Shown: piece after piece, positions 6,407 through 6,582 of the stretch
How the letters are laid out: every line of letters begins with the position of its first letter
How positions within the stretch are numbered: the first letter of the stretch is position 1
Assembly: GCA_007135385.1 (NCBI GenBank)
Contig: SLIY01000190.1
Coordinates: forward strand, 1-6,582
Source of the DNA: Leptolyngbyaceae cyanobacterium CSSed165cm_216
Lineage (GTDB): Bacteria; Cyanobacteriota; Cyanobacteriia; Phormidesmidales; Phormidesmidaceae
Direction: 5' to 3'
Length of the DNA stretch: 6,582 nt
Made by a program: the position numbers and the translations under genes
The notes under the pieces: generated by a model
Databases searched by the model: none
Told to the model about the DNA's origin: nothing
The model's input: only the letters and a program-made list of their open reading frames with translations

Positions 6407-6412
6407 CTCCTT
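6407..6412 (-). promoter_or_regulatory. Shine-Dalgarno site of the 88-residue gene
   Basis: The minus strand reads AAGGAG, with eight bases to the ATG at 6398. It is the clearest ribosome binding site in the window and fixes the start of this gene. Confidence 0.75.
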
Positions 6413-6439
6413 CATGAATTTTTGTAACTTATTGTTAAC

Positions 6440-6445
6440 ATTCTA
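6440..6445 (-). promoter_or_regulatory. Candidate -10 box of the 88-residue gene
   Basis: The minus strand reads TAGAAT, five of six matches to TATAAT, about 42 bp before the start codon. The palindrome TGTTAACA at 6434-6441 overlaps its downstream edge. No convincing -35 was found. Confidence 0.25.
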
Positions 6446-6463
6446 ACGCTATAGGCTTTTATC

Positions 6464-6490
6464 GGCCAGGCTAGCCCCTTGGCCTAAGGG
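6464..6490. repeat. Cluster of overlapping GC-rich inverted repeats in the divergent spacer
   Basis: Three overlapping symmetries lie in 27 bp: GGCCA (6464-6468) with TGGCC (6480-6484), the 8-bp palindrome GGCTAGCC (6469-6476), and CCCTT (6476-6480) with AAGGG (6486-6490) around a five-base loop. They sit upstream of both divergent genes, so they are more likely regulatory or structural than a terminator. No T run follows. Confidence 0.45.
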
Positions 6491-6564
6491 ACTGGTGGTA
6501 GTGGCTGCCGAGATGTGGGCACCTTAAGCTCAGACGTTTCAATCCAGATCTCAATCTGATTGAT

Positions 6565-6568
6565 GGAG
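6565..6568 (+). promoter_or_regulatory. Shine-Dalgarno site of the right-edge gene
   Basis: GGAG stands seven bases before the ATG at 6576, good spacing for a ribosome binding site. GAGAT at 6566-6570 can pair with ATCTC at 6548-6552, which could partly hide the site in the RNA. Confidence 0.5.
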
Positions 6569-6575
6569 ATACCCC

Positions 6576-6582
6576 ATGACTC
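6576..6582 (+). CDS. Start of a gene running off the right edge
   Basis: Only the ATG, an ACT (Thr) codon and one further base are visible. The call rests on the well-spaced GGAG upstream and on the position at the end of a 177-bp divergent spacer. The product cannot be judged. Confidence 0.45.

Noticed and set aside
6424..6439. NtcA site (GTA-N8-TAC) upstream of the 88-residue gene
   Set aside because: The sequence reads GTA-N8-TTA, one mismatch in a six-base core, and an AT-rich spacer gives such near matches often.

Overview
This window comes from a cyanobacterium. The evidence is a diflavin flavoprotein with the three-domain layout found only in oxygenic phototrophs and their relatives, a LepA with cyanobacterial-type sequence, and nine perfect copies of the HIP1 palindrome GCGATCGC. 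About 0.1 copy would be expected by chance in 6.6 kb of balanced composition. The species cannot be named from the sequence alone.

Layout. (1) Positions 1-1706, plus strand: the 3' part of a class A diflavin flavoprotein gene, most likely flv3. Its true start lies off the left edge. (2) 1707-1996: a convergent intergenic spacer with a degenerate 7-bp tandem repeat and a possible relic coding frame on the minus strand. (3) 1997-3802, minus strand: lepA, the translational GTPase EF-4. (4) 3803-3950: a divergent promoter region with a CTAATC-N7-GATTAG inverted repeat. (5) 3951-4172, plus strand: a small ribbon-helix-helix protein without a toxin partner. (6) 4173-4261: a short spacer with competing GC-rich inverted repeats and a candidate promoter. 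(7) 4262-6109, plus strand: a soluble PAS-GAF-HisKA-HATPase sensor histidine kinase. (8) 6132-6398, minus strand: an 88-residue protein of unknown function with one C-terminal membrane segment, convergent with the kinase gene and only 22 bp from it. (9) 6399-6575: a divergent spacer leading to the first codons of another plus-strand gene at 6576.

The genes do not form one pathway. The flavoprotein dissipates excess photosynthetic electrons to oxygen, LepA acts on ribosomes, and the kinase is an orphan sensor with no response regulator in view. The only likely functional links are within the 3803-6109 block, where the RHH gene may control itself through the inverted repeat upstream and possibly be co-transcribed with the kinase. 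I found no defence system, mobile element, CRISPR array, tRNA or rRNA. The window looks mostly like ordinary conserved cyanobacterial chromosome. The points worth a second look are the promoter architecture around the RHH gene, the degenerate repeat and relic frame in the first spacer, and the Cys-x2-Cys pair in the kinase GAF domain.
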